DNA from: Cercis canadensis
Lineage: Eukaryota > Streptophyta > Magnoliopsida > Fabales > Fabaceae
Assembly: GCA_003255065.1 (NCBI GenBank)
Contig: QAOA01004014.1
Coordinates: 68,952-132,951 of the forward strand
Length of the DNA stretch: 64,000 nucleotides
Reading direction: 5' to 3'
Shown here: piece after piece, positions 23,522-36,547 of the stretch
Layout: the number at the start of each line of letters is the position of its first letter
Position numbering within the stretch: the stretch's first letter is position 1
The notes under the pieces: model-generated
Database searches by the model: none
What the model saw: only the letters and a program-made list of their open reading frames with translations
Told to the model about the DNA's origin: nothing
Translations under genes and position numbers: made by a program

Positions 23522-26500
23522 TCACTCTGAGCTTGTGGAGTTGTCACCTATCACCCAGTACTGCTTCACAGCAAACAATACCTTCTCTGGAACAAGAGGA
23601 CCATCCTCATGATCCACCATCTTGGTATTCCATCTCATTCCTTTCACAATTCTTTTCACCTTCATTAGCACATCAACTTGATCTCGGATTATTACTGCTC
23701 CTTCTGGTCGCAAGATACGGTCCATCTCTAACAGAATGTCCTCTGCACTACACCTGCAGTAATTTGAGTCAGTGAATAACTGCAGTAGTTTTGCTTCTTT
23801 AGGCTCCTATGTAGTTTCTGCTACATAGTCTATGTTAACAAATTTTAATGATGTTTTTGGTTATGAAACTTTTGTTTAGTCTTCCCATGTGCTTAACTAA
23901 ATATGACTAGCCATGAAAACTACAAATCCTTCAAAAGTCATGAAGGAAAAAGAGAGAGAAAACAACTTACTTATTCTTGTACAAGCTGAAAAGACCATTT
24001 GCATGGATAAAATCATATGTCCTTGGATATGTGGAGAAGGCTTCACACCTGATAGAACTCAGGAAATTATTATCATTGGAAGTAAACCCACTAAACTCAT
24101 GAAAACCTATACAAATTGTAGTTAAAATGATCAGATTAGCAAGCTTACATAGAATATTATACAAAAGTTCACTGAACTAAAGTTTAGCAGCTACTACTTA
24201 AAGGGGGAAAAAATTCTCAATGTAGTAGTGATACAGAAAGTTTATCAGAATATTAAAACTATATTTCATCCAAAGCTAATGACTTTGACCAGCCTCAGAG
24301 GTGGTGATGTATTTGCTAAGATAAAAAACTCATATTCCTCAAAACCATAACTACTATCATTATACTGACTATTAGTAGCAAGTATATTGCTAAGTATAAA
24401 ATGAAAATATTTGGAACTTCACAGACGACGTGCAGTTAAGAAAAACAACACAAATTGGACGGTTTGAGAATAAATCACCCAAAAACATTCTTTGTTATAC
24501 TATTTACAAGTTCTCTTTGTTAAATGGAAGGCCAAAGTGCCTCATTCATATCCTTGAGTTGACATCTTATGTTATAATTAAAAGGCTAAGCTAATTGCGG
24601 TATGTTACCAACCCAAGAGCAAATTACACTCAAAGAGAAGAGACGAAGAAAAGATGTGTCAGAAGTTACCAATCATGATAAATGCCAATTAGTCCACGCT
24701 CGAATATAACACCCAGAGTATCTTTCTCAGCAATAGTAGGCATAACGTTCATAACCCACAATTTGGGAGATTCCAGGGCAGCAGCAAAACTTCCTAGACC
24801 AGCATTCATGTCCATGATGTTGCGATATCTGCCCGAGTCAATGATTTTGTTGATTCTCTTGTAGGCACTCACGTGCTTCTTCCATGATCTGTTGTCCTTC
24901 TCGTATACCTCCATAGATACTCCAGTAACAGATCCACTGGATACTCTGGAAGGAACAGCATTGAGTCTATCTGGGAATGGCTTCCATGAACCACTAGCCC
25001 CTGGAGAAGGAGTTACACATGCTTCCATCTTCTTGTACCTAGACAATGGCAGAACTTTCAGAAAAAGTATTGAAACCAATAATGATATAATCCAAAGGTC
25101 ATAGATAATACTAGAAGTTTATGTAGAGACTGAAAACCTTTGATCTCCAGAAGGTCATTATCTTGAAAGATACCATTTTTCCCAATCATAATATAATTCC
25201 TACATAATGCACACATAATGAACTCCCAACTTCATCTTGTTTTCTTGTAACAACAGAGCTTAAGCAACAGTACTAAAGCCTAGCACAAGCATCTGAAGTT
25301 TAGTAACTTAAAGGCGGGAAAATATGGTCAGTTTTTTATTAAGTTCTGTGTTTTGGGGTTAATAAAATATGAAATGCACGGAAATCTAAGCAGCTATTTG
25401 AAACTGACAATATATATTATCCTTCCATTGCATAATTTGGTGCAAGAGCAATATGAAGTATCAAACTTTCTGAGCATATTAGCTTGGGCAACAAGTGATC
25501 TATGAAAAGCAAAATAGGAAGAGGAAAACAAACAGAGAAGTAAAAGCAAGGCAATTTACCAGACATCATCAGAAATTGAGGATTCACATATTTTAGGTTG
25601 AGTAGATTGTCGGCATTCATCAGAATTTAATCTTTTCCTCCAGATAGCAATTTCACCCTTCTCATGTTTCTTTTCCCAGCAGAGAAGTTTGGCCACGTCT
25701 TCAATCTTCCTTTGCTCTTCCTCAAGCTCCTCCTCAGGCCGCTGCCATGCTTGGTAGTTATTCTTCCAGTTAATTGGAGGACCAGATAGTATCCAGTAAC
25801 CACCAGGTCTAAGAACTCGGTCAACTTCCATCATGTACATTCCATCTGCAAAATGATTCCAACATTTACATTTTAAATAAATTTGTGATGACCTAAACCT
25901 GAAGAACTTCTTTGGTTAAGGAACCATTGAACAGTCAAATAAGAAAACAAGAAAGAGAATGCATTTAAAAAATGCTGACATTAAATTATTCAAAAAAAGG
26001 GGTATTTGATAGTTGTTATAAGTCACCAGAATATAGTTTTTCTACTTCAAACTATACTGGATTGTGTAGGCCAGTGTCAACAAATACAAGTGCTAACAAT
26101 CCAACCTTTAATTTCTTAAATTTCAGTTACATGGCAGCCTCAGCAGAATCAATGTGGACCAGCTGGACCTGGTTTGAGTCATATTATATATGCATAAATC
26201 AAAAAGAGCAATCTAGGAGCCCTAACGGTCAAAGGAACTTGTTGCTAAAATGATGCCAAGAGACTTTTATAAGTTAAACCAAATGAAACATTTTGATTGC
26301 ACTAGGCCAGACACATCACAGTTATTCTCACCATTTGAACCCCACTGAATCAAACAACGAGAACAGTGTGCCATGTCAAAGGATCCAGAAGGGAAAGGCA
26401 GCTTTATGGTTCCAAGAACGCCAACAATTGCTGGAACACCTCTTTCCAAGGCAAATTGAACTTGTGCTTCATGAGAGTCCCTTGGTGCAATTGACATTGC

Positions 26501-27457
26501 AATGACATTTCTTTTGAACAGGTATGCGCCCCAACTAGCAACCTAACCACAATCAATGAGTCATAAATGAACTAGAATAAAGAAAAATGGAAGCTACACA
26601 TACATATATGGGATCAAACAAAAGAACTAATCAAGTTTTTAGAGATGAAAGAATTTGTATGGATGTAGCACTAGAAAGCACGACAACTCTAGTAGATTAT
26701 ATCATTCGTACGCACATATGAATATGATGTCTCATTTTGACAAGAATATGTATATGAACAACAGATCAGAGATTCTACCAAAATAAGGAAGCTTACTTAT
26801 AATTTGACTTACCCCACAGCCAGTATCTAATGCAGTTCTAACCATCCCATTGTCCAACTGGATAACAGATGCAAGTTCATCAATATAAGCATCAGCTCCA
26901 TGGGGAAACTGTGTTCCTCCACCAGGGAACCTGAAAACATTTCCTTCATACTGAATCCAATTCTGCACAGCCTTCTCAACTGTGAGGCTCTTATAAGGCG
27001 CATTTGCATATGGTACATAATCACGACTCTTAGGCCATGGAAATGGTGTTGAATATCCTGTGGGTGCAGGTATGAGGCAATGCAGCTTTTCTTCTTCAGG
27101 AGGACAGTGTCTTTCTCTATAATTCATATTTTCTCGGGGGAATGTCATTGCTCTTGCTTGATCATGACAGGGTGTGTAATCAATATATTTATCTTCACAT
27201 GGCTTGAACTCCTCGCCTTCCACTTCAGAAACATCTGATTTTTGAGCATCATCATCATGGTGGGTCTCATAATTTAAATTAGAGAGAATACTGCAATCTG
27301 CCTGTCTAGTAATCTCCAAAGCTATGCTGTCTCCCTTTCCAAAACCACTTCGTTGCCATGCACCCAATAGATAGAAGAAAGCACACAACGCAACTATAAT
27401 GAGAACTGACATTGAACTTTTATTTCTATTGTCTCCCGAGTTCCCTTTCGTTGCCAT
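23522..27457 (-). CDS. PMT2: Putative Golgi methyltransferase, PMT2-like (DUF248 family)
   Basis: Six exons code for 606 residues: 27457-26813, 26542-26332, 25845-25560, 25038-24670, 24048-23971, 23753-23522. Phases agree and splice sites are GT..AG. The protein has a short cytosolic N-terminus, one membrane span (about residues 17-35), and a lumenal part with two SAM-methyltransferase-like halves. The first holds ALDTGCG (split by intron 1), [12 protein letters not shown] and [12 protein letters not shown]. The second holds [29 protein letters not shown] and [16 protein letters not shown]. Conserved cysteine and proline spacing in the stem ([28 protein letters not shown]) is typical of the QUA2/PMT family. 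Family members such as QUA2 and QUA3 are linked to pectin homogalacturonan methylation, but the activity of PMT2 itself is unproven. The start at 27457 precedes the membrane span as expected. Confidence 0.92.
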
Positions 27458-29531
27458 GATGGACCTTTATTTTCTCCAAACTGTATAATATCATCACAAA
27501 GTTGAAGCAAAATAAGTTAGTGCATAAACATGAACACAGGTAATGTGGTCATTTTGATCAAGTCAGTCAATGGCTAATGCAGACCTCTGGAAACAATGTG
27601 CATATAGGTGTTTATTGCATTTCAAATAAAACGATGGGATGATAAAGATAATAAATTGCTATAATGATACAAGGAAAATAAAAGACTTTCATTTCTTAAT
27701 TGTAAATGGCAACGAATCAGAGGATGACTGTTGAAAAAATACTAACATATTTCCAAGTTTTGACAAGTAAACCTTAATACCAGTCTTCATAAAACTCTCC
27801 AACATTTGATACATCAAACTATTCCTAAACATATGATCCACAAAGCCACACGCCAGCAAGTCAGAATGCTGCCCATTAAAATATACATAGAGAGAGAGAA
27901 GAGATAGATAAGAATTTCAATGAAAATATAATTAACCGTTAAATAATTCATTAATGGCGTGCTTATCAAACTAAACCTACCTCTCAGCTAATAGAAACAT
28001 AATTATTCAATGCAAACTTAATCATTCGAAATTAGCAGCACAGAACATGGACCTCAACCTGTTCTGTTTTTCCTCCCAGTACTAAAACGAAGAGCATCAA
28101 CCAGCAATATAAATTTCTGGTGAAACCATAAGAGGGCGAAGTAAAAAAAATAGAGATTTGATGAATTAAACAGTTTCCTTTAATCAAATTGGCTCTCCCT
28201 CAAAAATTCCGGGAGAGAAAGTTTTAGCGGTTAAAATCGTTAAGATTGTCAAGGAACAAAATTAGAATATCTCAGAGAGAGGCATGATTCTTACTTTCTT
28301 TCAGAAAGGAAAATTGGCAATCTTGCGTGGGCCCTATCAAATCAAATAGGCATCTTGATCCTTGGCAATGAAGGATTTCCTGTGTATGAAACGGTGTCAA
28401 GAACTAGAAGATTTGGGCAATGGCGAAGGGATTTCGATTACAGAGGTGGTTGTGTGTTTGGTTTGTGTTTCTTTGTCCTTTGTTCCTTCTGTTTTGGTTC
28501 TTGCGTCCGTCCCGTAAGCGTATCGAGGTGACTGTTCCGAGAAGTCCGAGGACACGAAAATCTCTCACTCAGAAATTTTCATTGGTTAGTTGGACACTTG
28601 GATCTAATCCTTTGTAGTTTATACCAAAACGATGTGACCCTCAAGTTTTACCCAATCGTAGCCGTCCACTTCACGTATATTAGAATTCGCCCGTTACGAA
28701 ATAGTTGATGCTCTACAAAAACAGGTTCGCTATTTATACTTTGCGGATTTAATTCTTCTAAACTGGATAATTTCTAAAAATAAATACTCTGAATATTTTC
28801 GTTTTTTTTTATCATCTAGTATTTTTAAAATTTTTGGGTTCATACTTTGTTGTTTACGTGTGTTTTGGCTTATGACAATGTAACTACTTAAAAGATTGAA
28901 TAGTACTGATAATCATAATAATAATAATAATAATTTGGATTCACTATAGGTAGATTAAATTTAAATTCTACTAGGATAGTGCTTAAAGATATTATCACAT
29001 TTTTACGTTAATTAAATATTCTTATTCTTATAAAAAAAATATCCTTATTGTTGACTTTTTTATTTTTATTTAAGTATGATTTACATGAATCTCCAAAATT
29101 CCTAAAGAAATTGGTTTTGTTTAGAATATTAGTACACACCGCTATATTGGTGCTAAAAAAATTATTTGATCATATTTTCAAAAGAAATCATAAAAATATG
29201 TTAAATTTTAATTGGGATCTCTAAGGTTTGTATCTTGTTCCCAATTTTGTCAATGTGCTATTTTAATATTTAAATTGTTTTATAAAATTTATGTTATTTA
29301 GATCCAATTTTACACAGACCATAAAAAGGAATTAATAATTTATGTGCCATACAAAGGATTAGCACACGTGTATGCCAGCTCAATTTTTTTTTTTAGTTAC
29401 TAAAAAATAAGGGTGAGGATTAAAGAGACTAAGAGAGGGGTAATTTTTAATTTGGTCATGCACAATAGATTCAAAGAAAGCTATCTTTAGAAAACGCGAG
29501 ACAAAATTATAATCAAATCCATAAAATAAAT
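27458..29531. other. Intergenic region between PMT and tRNA/PPR genes
   Basis: The PMT promoter region and AT-rich DNA. An ATT/AAT-type microsatellite (TAATAA)n lies at 28911-28934. The only open frame of interest is at 28420-28617 on the plus strand. Confidence 0.5.
28420..28617 (+). CDS. Possible small membrane-anchored protein, unrecognised
   Basis: Sixty-five codons starting with ATG. An uncharged hydrophobic stretch rich in Phe, Leu, Trp and Cys (about residues 10-28) is followed by a strongly basic segment with many Arg and Lys. This could be a signal-anchor or signal peptide followed by a basic mature part, or the first exon of a longer gene: a GTTAGT donor-like word follows codon 55. 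It lies about 960 bp upstream of, and divergent from, the PMT gene. No family was recognised, and a chance open frame is as likely. Confidence 0.2.
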   Translation: MAKGFRLQRWLCVWFVFLCPLFLLFWFLRPSRKRIEVTVPRSPRTRKSLTQKFSLVSWTLGSNPL

Positions 29532-29539
29532 TGTTGAGA

Positions 29540-29572
<33 letters not shown>

Positions 29573-29612
29573 ACCTTAATCTGGCGCCTTAGACCAACTC
29601 GGCCATCTCAAC
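29532..29612 (-). tRNA. tRNA-Leu (anticodon AAG)
   Basis: The reverse strand folds as a class II tRNA. The acceptor GTTGAGA pairs with TCTCAAC, the A-box region is TGGCCGAGTTGG, and the T-arm/B-box is GGGTTCAAATCCC. The anticodon arm CCAGA-TTAAGGT-TCTGG gives anticodon AAG (leucine, CUU). A long variable arm is present, as expected for tRNA-Leu. CCA is not encoded and the discriminator base is A. A CAA motif sits directly upstream, and a T-run (TTTT) for Pol III termination lies about 10 nt downstream. It diverges from the PPR gene that starts about 107 bp away. Confidence 0.95.
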
Positions 29613-29719
29613 TTGTCCGTACACAATTGTTAAATTTATATGTTTATCTATTTTTATTTTTATTTTTTTATTTTATTTTAATTCTTCCCTAGTGAAACTG
29701 TGAAATTGTTTTGCTCTGG

Positions 29720-31783
29720 ATGCCGGACGATCAGTTTTGTTGCCTCGTTTGGTTGATGAACTCGTCAGTTTCCCTTTACCAGCTTCATAGACTGGCAAAC
29801 GCTGTCCAGCACAACCCAACTCTCTTTACATTCCATAACCTGCGTCAAGTACATGCCAAGCTCATTACCTCTGGCTTCGTCTTCTCTGACCCTTGTTGCT
29901 TTCTCTCTGTTCTGAACGTCTTTTTATCCAATCCTTCCACTCTACACCAACAAGCTTCTACTTTTACCCAATTCCAAGCACCATCATCGCTCACATGGCG
30001 TCTCATTGTTCTAAAACTGGGTCTAGATGTCAAACCATTAAGGGTGTTCTATCTATTCAATGCCATTCAAAGGGCAAGACATAATGATCGCCTACTTTCT
30101 GACCCCTATGTCTATGCTTCTCTGATCAAAGCTTGTTGTAATGTTTCAGCTATTCGTCAAGGAAAATCTATTCACTGTCATGTTGTTAGACTTGGTTTGG
30201 ACAGCAACGCGAATGTATCAAATTCTCTTATTTGCTTTTATGCCAACGCGTTGAAGTCCATGAGACATGCACGGGTTTTGTTCGATAAAAGTTCTGTGAA
30301 AACTGTGGTTACAGTTAATTCTATGATTTCTGGGTTTGTAAAGAACGGATTTTCTGATATGGCATTCAGCTTCTTCAATGACTTTTTGGGTTGTTCTTAT
30401 GATGTGGGTTTCAAGCCAAATCATGTTACTATGGTGATTTTGTTATCTGGATGTGTTGAATGTGGGGCATTTGGTATTGGAACCTCACTGAAAGCTTACT
30501 GCTGGAAGATGAGTTTTGTTTTGAGAACTGAGGTGTCTAACGCACTTATTGACTTCTATGCCAAATTTGGTTGTATGAACGATGCAGCAAAGCTGTTTAA
30601 TCATATGCCTGGTAGGGATTTGATTTCCTGGAACACTATGATCTCAGGGTACGCCAGGAGTAACCATAGTAAGAAAGCTATATCTTTGTTCAAAGAAATG
30701 ATGCATAGCAATATAGGTTGTGATAGAGTATCCTTGATCAGCATGATTTTGGCGTCTGCTAATGATGGAAATCTTAAGATGGGAAAGGTGGTTCATGGAT
30801 ATGTTAAAGCCAGGGGGATAGAGATGACTGTACCTCTTGGCATTGTGCTGATCAACATGTATTTTAAATGTGGTTTGGTAGACTCTGCTAGGAAAGTTTT
30901 TGATCAACTACCAAATGATAATGTTGCTACTTGGAACTCTATGATTCATGGATATGTTGAATGTGGGCACAATTTTGAGGCTTTATCACTCTTCAATGTG
31001 ATTCAGTCTAGAATCTTACTTCCTGATGAAGTAACAATGATAGGATTAATCATGGCATGCAGGAACTCTGGAGATATATGCCATGGCACTGACATTCATT
31101 CTTATATACGGAGTAGTAACAAGCTTAAAGACAGTATTGTGCTGCAGAATGCCATGATAGATATGTATGCAAAATGTGGGAGCATGAGGAAAGCTAAATC
31201 TTTGTTTGAGAAGATGCCTTTAAGAGATGTTATTTCATGGACGTCAATTATTGTGGGTTATGCAATCAATGGCGAAGCAGAGAAAGCAATTATGGCTTTC
31301 CATAAAATGGGTGCTGAGAAAATTGAGCCTAATTATGTCACATTTGTTGGCGTGCTGTCAGCCTGCAACCATGCTGGCTTGGTTGATGAAGGTAGAAACT
31401 TCTACGATGCTATGTGTAAGGCGCACAACATTGAGCCAAGGATTGAACATTGTGGATGCATGGTTGATTTGCATGCACGAGCGGGAATGCTTGAAGAAGC
31501 TTACAACTTTGTTAAGAAAATGCCCGTGGAACCAAATGCAGTTATTTGGAGGATGCTAATTAATGCATGCAGAGTGAATGCTGATATTGATCTGGGATTA
31601 AATCTGGTCACTGGACTTAAGGAAATAAAAACATTGCACACAGCTGAAGGTCATGTTTTATCTTCGAATCTTTTTGCTGAAGCAGGAAGGTGGGATGATG
31701 TTCTGCGGGAAAGACACTCGATGACATCCCAAAAGTTTCTAAAAGCAGCAGGGAAAAGTATAGTTTCAAATTTAACGGAGTGA
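29720..31783 (+). CDS. PLS-class pentatricopeptide repeat protein
   Basis: Single-exon gene for 687 residues, built of P, L and S PPR motifs across most of its length. Examples are DLISWNTMISGYAR, NVATWNSMIHGYVE and DVISWTSIIVGYAI, with the repeated MYAKCG/MYFKCG spacing. The C-terminal part (after PNYVTFVGVLSACNHAGLVDEG) is an E-type region that ends without a DYW deaminase domain. PLS/E PPR proteins bind organelle RNAs and usually guide C-to-U editing together with a DYW partner. The first in-frame ATG is at 29720; a second at 29756 starts a stretch (MNSSVSLYQLHRLANAV) that looks more like a mitochondrial targeting peptide and may be the real start. The specific Arabidopsis orthologue was not recognised. 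Confidence 0.88.
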   Translation: MPDDQFCCLVWLMNSSVSLYQLHRLANAVQHNPTLFTFHNLRQVHAKLITSGFVFSDPCCFLSVLNVFLSNPSTLHQQASTFTQFQAPSSLTWRLIVLKLGLDVKPLRVFYLFNAIQRARHNDRLLSDPYVYASLIKACCNVSAIRQGKSIHCHVVRLGLDSNANVSNSLICFYANALKSMRHARVLFDKSSVKTVVTVNSMISGFVKNGFSDMAFSFFNDFLGCSYDVGFKPNHVTMVILLSGCVECGAFGIGTSLKAYCWKMSFVLRTEVSNALIDFYAKFGCMNDAAKLFNHMPGRDLISWNTMISGYARSNHSKKAISLFKEMMHSNIGCDRVSLISMILASANDGNLKMGKVVHGYVKARGIEMTVPLGIVLINMYFKCGLVDSARKVFDQLPNDNVATWNSMIHGYVECGHNFEALSLFNVIQSRILLPDEVTMIGLIMACRNSGDICHGTDIHSYIRSSNKLKDSIVLQNAMIDMYAKCGSMRKAKSLFEKMPLRDVISWTSIIVGYAINGEAEKAIMAFHKMGAEKIEPNYVTFVGVLSACNHAGLVDEGRNFYDAMCKAHNIEPRIEHCGCMVDLHARAGMLEEAYNFVKKMPVEPNAVIWRMLINACRVNADIDLGLNLVTGLKEIKTLHTAEGHVLSSNLFAEAGRWDDVLRERHSMTSQKFLKAAGKSIVSNLTE

Positions 31784-32763
31784 ATTGATCCTTATAGAAA
31801 CGTTTACCTTGAATTAAAGTGAAATGATCGTTACTGCAGTGACTAAAGGACTAAACGGAGCCAGCTGTTGTGGCGAAGCCTGTAAAATGGAGTGTTTGGC
31901 GCAAACCGAAGTCTTTAGAGGCTAGATAGTTGAAGTCTCGAAGAAACTTGTTTTATGTAAGATTGCCCCGAACATGAATAGGATGCAACTAATAGTATAA
32001 CTGTTTGGTCGAAGAGTATATAGAGAGAGTAAATTACAATGTCTCTCCTACCATTAATAAATTTATTTATATCCAAATAAGATGGAATAATTCAATAGAT
32101 GTGCGGATCAACTGTCCAAGGCAGCTCATGCTCATGGTGGGGATTTTGTAGTGCAGTGTTTCATTCAGCCTTTACCTTGTATTTGGGACTCTCCTTAGTT
32201 TCTGTTTTTGCTGGGCTCAGGCCCCGTTGATCACCCAAAATAAGAACAAAAAGATTACCCAGCGCATAACTGCTGCTTATCCTCTGGTGCAGATGAAAAA
32301 TATTATGTCCTGTTTCCTACTTAAGATAACTGAAAATTTCTATTTTAGCATTAAAAGATCAAATAGAATTAAACGTCCAAGTCCTAACCACCCTAATTGT
32401 TCGTTAAGATGTATTCTAGTCTGGCCAGGCACTGGGAATTCAACTGAATCAATAGAAATAACTTCAACTGAAAAAGTCAATGTAAATCTCAAAATTGGAA
32501 CAGACTGGAACTACATATTAACATTTGCACGTGCATCCTGAAAACAAAAGTAGGATGCTGAAAATTCTAGACTTCATTTTCTCGGGAAAATCAGTATTAA
32601 CACTACAATTTCAAGGTTTAGCCACAAAAAGTTATTAAAAATGGGAGGGGAAGAAAAGAAAAGGGTAAAAGAACTCCCTGAAAGCTGGATAGTGTCATTC
32701 CTAGTCCAATGAACACTCACCACCAACTTCAACGCGCAGTCCACCATTTACTGCAGGTCGCTG
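31784..32763. other. Convergent spacer between PPR and TRIP4 genes
   Basis: The 3' flanks of two convergent genes. No coding signal beyond unsupported short frames. Confidence 0.5.
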
Positions 32764-35700
32764 TCAAGAGTTCCCATCTGAAGCGGTTGCCAATTGACTT
32801 TCCATCATAAAATATTTCAAGTCATTGCTATCATGCTGCACCCTCCCAGTATTCTCCAAGCATAAGCCCTTGCTTAGGCCTTTGTTTTGTTGTCTATATT
32901 TATCTTTAGCAGGCTTCTTACTTAAGCCTGGGTCCACAAAAATTGGTTGAATTCTAAGAGTTGGATTTGGTTTAATACGGTTCACTTCCCTTTCATCTGG
33001 TGGACGCAATATTCTATTGTCCGACTGTAATTCTGAAACTTCATCTTCATTCAGAAGGACCTGTAAAATGTATATTAGAATATAAATGGAAAAGAGACAC
33101 GTAAGAGACTGGGTTTCCCATAAACAAGCATAGGAACACTGCCTTATAAGCAACAACAAAGGAAGAGGTGAAGAAGGAAAACAAATCCAATACTTCCTAG
33201 CATAAAGGTTACCACTCAAAATTATGTACGAGTGACCAAAATCATGTAAAAAGATTTTGGTAAAGTGAAACCATAAAACCAATGGAAGAAGCAAGATAAC
33301 TTGAGATACATCTATAAATACTTGAAAAGAATCGTGCTGCAGCAAATCCAACTAGTAAATTTTAAGTCAGAGCATATGGCAAAGATATAAACCTTGCGGC
33401 CAACAAGATCAAAAGTTACAACAACTTTATTTCGTTTGACTCGCTCAGCTTCTTCAATCTCCTCTTGTTTCTTCTTCAAAAGTTCCTTTTCCTGAGAGGG
33501 AAGAATGAAATTTCAGTTGCAGCTGAATCAGACATACCAATAGTTCCAAACAAAATCATATTACAAGTTGCAAACACAATAGAATACCTCCTTCGACAAC
33601 CAACTGTTGCCATCAATCTCATAGTAGTCACTTTGGTCATCAATAACTGTTGTTCGAGCTGCAGAGTCTCGGTCGTAGTCAACAAGCCTCTTTGCATACG
33701 CTTCAGCAGCAGCTTCAGCATCTGACAAGGGAAGCAAACTTTCTTCAAGACCAGCATATGTACTCCCCTCTCCCAACACAAGTGCACCACAGAAATTGCA
33801 AGGTCCCTCTCCTTCTTGTTCACAAACTATTTTGCCACAAGATAAGCAATTGCTGACCAGTCTGTGACGACGTGCTTGACACGAGCATGGCCTTCCCTGC
33901 TGGAAAACAATTGACCCTTTGGCAGCCTCAGCAAGTGAAACAGCTTTCCCAGCTTTCTTCTTTCTAGAATTCACTTGGTTTTCTTTATTCGATGTTCTTG
34001 ATTCACTTCCTACATTTGCAATCTGATTTTCCTGATTATTCACAACTGCATTCTTCTTGGGTTGTGCATGATAACTGGGGACTGTCACTACTTTTGGTGC
34101 TCTCAGTGATTTCTTAGTACCACTTGCAGATGCCTCAACTGAAGGCGGTTTGACATAGGCATGTAATTTTGAATTTGGAATATTTGAGTTGTTGTTGCTG
34201 AATTCCAAGTGACCTCTCCGTTGTAAATATTCTTCAATCACAGTTTTCCCTGCTTCCTGCCCAATTATATTCTGCAAAGGAAAATAAAGTGCAAGCTATT
34301 AGACATGCATCTTCTGGTGCAGAATACAAGTGATAAATAGAGACAATATCATCACTGCATTTACTGTATCATAAGGAAGAATCTGTCACAAGGCCAACTT
34401 CAGAAATTTAGCTAAGCGTTATTCACTAATACATATGCATCATAAAGGTATTCAAAACAGTCCAGCCTAAGAAGTGAATTATTTACAATCAGGGAATAAA
34501 GAGAAACTGAAGAAGTTACATTCAAAATTTTCTTTCATATTCAAAGCCATTCAAATCAGTGATAGTTAGATATTAAAAGTTAATATTTGCACAAAATCCA
34601 TTCAAGAGCCATATTGCAAGTTTATAATGCATAAACACTAAAGTCTTTGGTTGAATTGGAGGTCAATAACGAGTTAAGATGGAAAAGGCAAGGTAACCTT
34701 AAAAGTTTGAAGTGAGTATCAGTAAGCTCCCTTGTAAATCCGTACACTTCTGTTAAAGCAAAGGTGCATTGAGGAAAGATGCAGCTAAAGTTGTCAAAAG
34801 TGGCCTTTTTTGTAATGAAATTAGATGTCAGGGACACCAGAGATTTCCATGGCACAAAATAAAAAAATCAATAGCCACTGTCCTTAGGTGTCAAAATCTG
34901 ACAATCTTAATCAAATTATTGATAATAACATAACTCTATTAGGAAACACAGAGGCGTTTCTGCCTGATAAGATTTTGGCATCTCATTCTTATAGAAGCAG
35001 TCATCATCACGTGGCAAATGCATAGCATGAAAATGGCATTTGCAGCAATGGCACTACAGTGAGAAACATAGTGCCTTGGATCAGGACTTTAAAGGTATGC
35101 TAAACGGAAGCACATGCAACAAATATTTCCTATAGTCCAAAACATAAATTCGAGTTCTTAAAATGACAGAAATCCCAATCAGACTGTTAATATTTGAGGA
35201 ACAGGTCCAGGTTTCCACTGTTAACTGGCTCCATAACGTCCACTCTGGTCATCATCCGCAAATTACATACATAAAATTCATACATCAACACTTAAGAATT
35301 CCTTTACATCTTACAGTCTATTGTCTACCTTATTTAGGCAAAAAAACTATTAGCCCCTAGATTTCAAGTAACCCAATTATTAAGAAAAAAAATAAAATTT
35401 GGACTTCATTATATCTGAAGCACTTCTCAAAGCAATTTGCTGAAGCACTTCATAAAGGAATTGAATACTGCAGGAAGAACGCACACATTCTTTTACCATA
35501 TCAGCGTGTTTGAGCTTCATTCCCGACATTCCCCAAAAGCCCCAACTTTATCTTAATGAAATGCATCTAAAAACTGAGAAGCACATCCAAACACATAAAA
35601 GGAGCTTTTATTTATTTATTATTATTATTTTTTTTAAGTGAAGTGGTTTTGTTAAAAGCTTCTCCATCAAACGCACTCATATTACCCAGTTAGCGCAAAA

Positions 35701-35961
35701 GCCAAACAATCAACAAAGAAATCAAACAGAATTAACATATTCTTATCCTGATGAAACGAATTACCAGCAGTTAAAAAAAAGGAAGAGAGGGAGAGAGGTG
35801 GTTACGTCAAGGTACTCTTTAGCATCACGGGGATCAGCAAGCTCGCAGTAAGAAACGAGGCCAGTTATGATTTCTTTATCAAGACCTAAACCTAATCCCG
35901 TTTCTATCTTTTGGCACAGATCAACCAGCGCCTTCTCCAACCACTGCCCCGGCGATTCCAT
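32764..35961 (-). CDS. TRIP4 / activating signal cointegrator 1 homologue
   Basis: Four exons code for 411 residues: 35961-35806, 34271-33588, 33491-33393, 33060-32764. Splice sites are GT..AG and phases match. The N-terminus (MESPGQWLEKAL) is followed by a helical region. A Lys/Asn/Ser-rich linker leads to a C2HC5 zinc ribbon at about residues 181-215, with CSC, NCLSCGKIVC and PCNFC cysteine pairs. A basic/acidic coiled segment (EKELLKKKQEEIEEAERVK) comes next. In animals TRIP4 belongs to the ASC-1 complex, acting in transcription coactivation and rescue of collided ribosomes; in plants the role is little known. The reading frame continues upstream of 35961 but only to a GTG at 36030, so the ATG at 35961 was chosen. 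Its Arabidopsis relative (At3g47610) adjoins TCP14. Confidence 0.9.
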
Positions 35962-36547
35962 CCTCTGATTCCACTCTCTCTTCCCCTCTTTGTGAGACAC
36001 ACTGCTCTCCCGCGACGAAAACGTTTCCACGGTAGTGATTGTCTACTTCGGGAGAATGCCTATTTATATGTATGCGACCAAGATCTTGCCACGTGGAGAA
36101 TCCATGGACCAGTATCTCGTCCATGAGATCAACGGAGCAAATCACATGACCTGGACAATTTAAACCTCATGTGGGTCCCGCTGTTGATGACATGGCGACT
36201 TGACTTTGAAGTTTGAAGGACTAGGTTGGGGAAGTGGCGACCTTTCGCAAATGAAGCTTGGAAATTTTTTTTTTTTCTTTGTTGGAGTGCTAAACCTCTT
36301 TCCTGCAGAACCCAACACGAAATCACTTCCATTCCCGCTGAGTCGCTGACCTAGTTGAGGAATAAGGAAATCTCAGATGATAGCACGCATTCGGTCACTG
36401 GAATTAAAAGTAAAGCTGGGATTTTGTTGTTCTGGTTTTAGAAATGCTGAAGCTTGAATCAAGTTAAAGTAAGCTTCAACATTTGCTTCATTGATGAAAT
36501 TTTTTTTTTCTGATTATTTAAAAATTACTCCAACTTGTAACTTCGGG

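Noticed and set aside
35962-36030. N-terminal extension of the TRIP4-like protein
   Set aside because: The extension begins with GTG, not ATG. The first ATG at 35961 gives a typical start.
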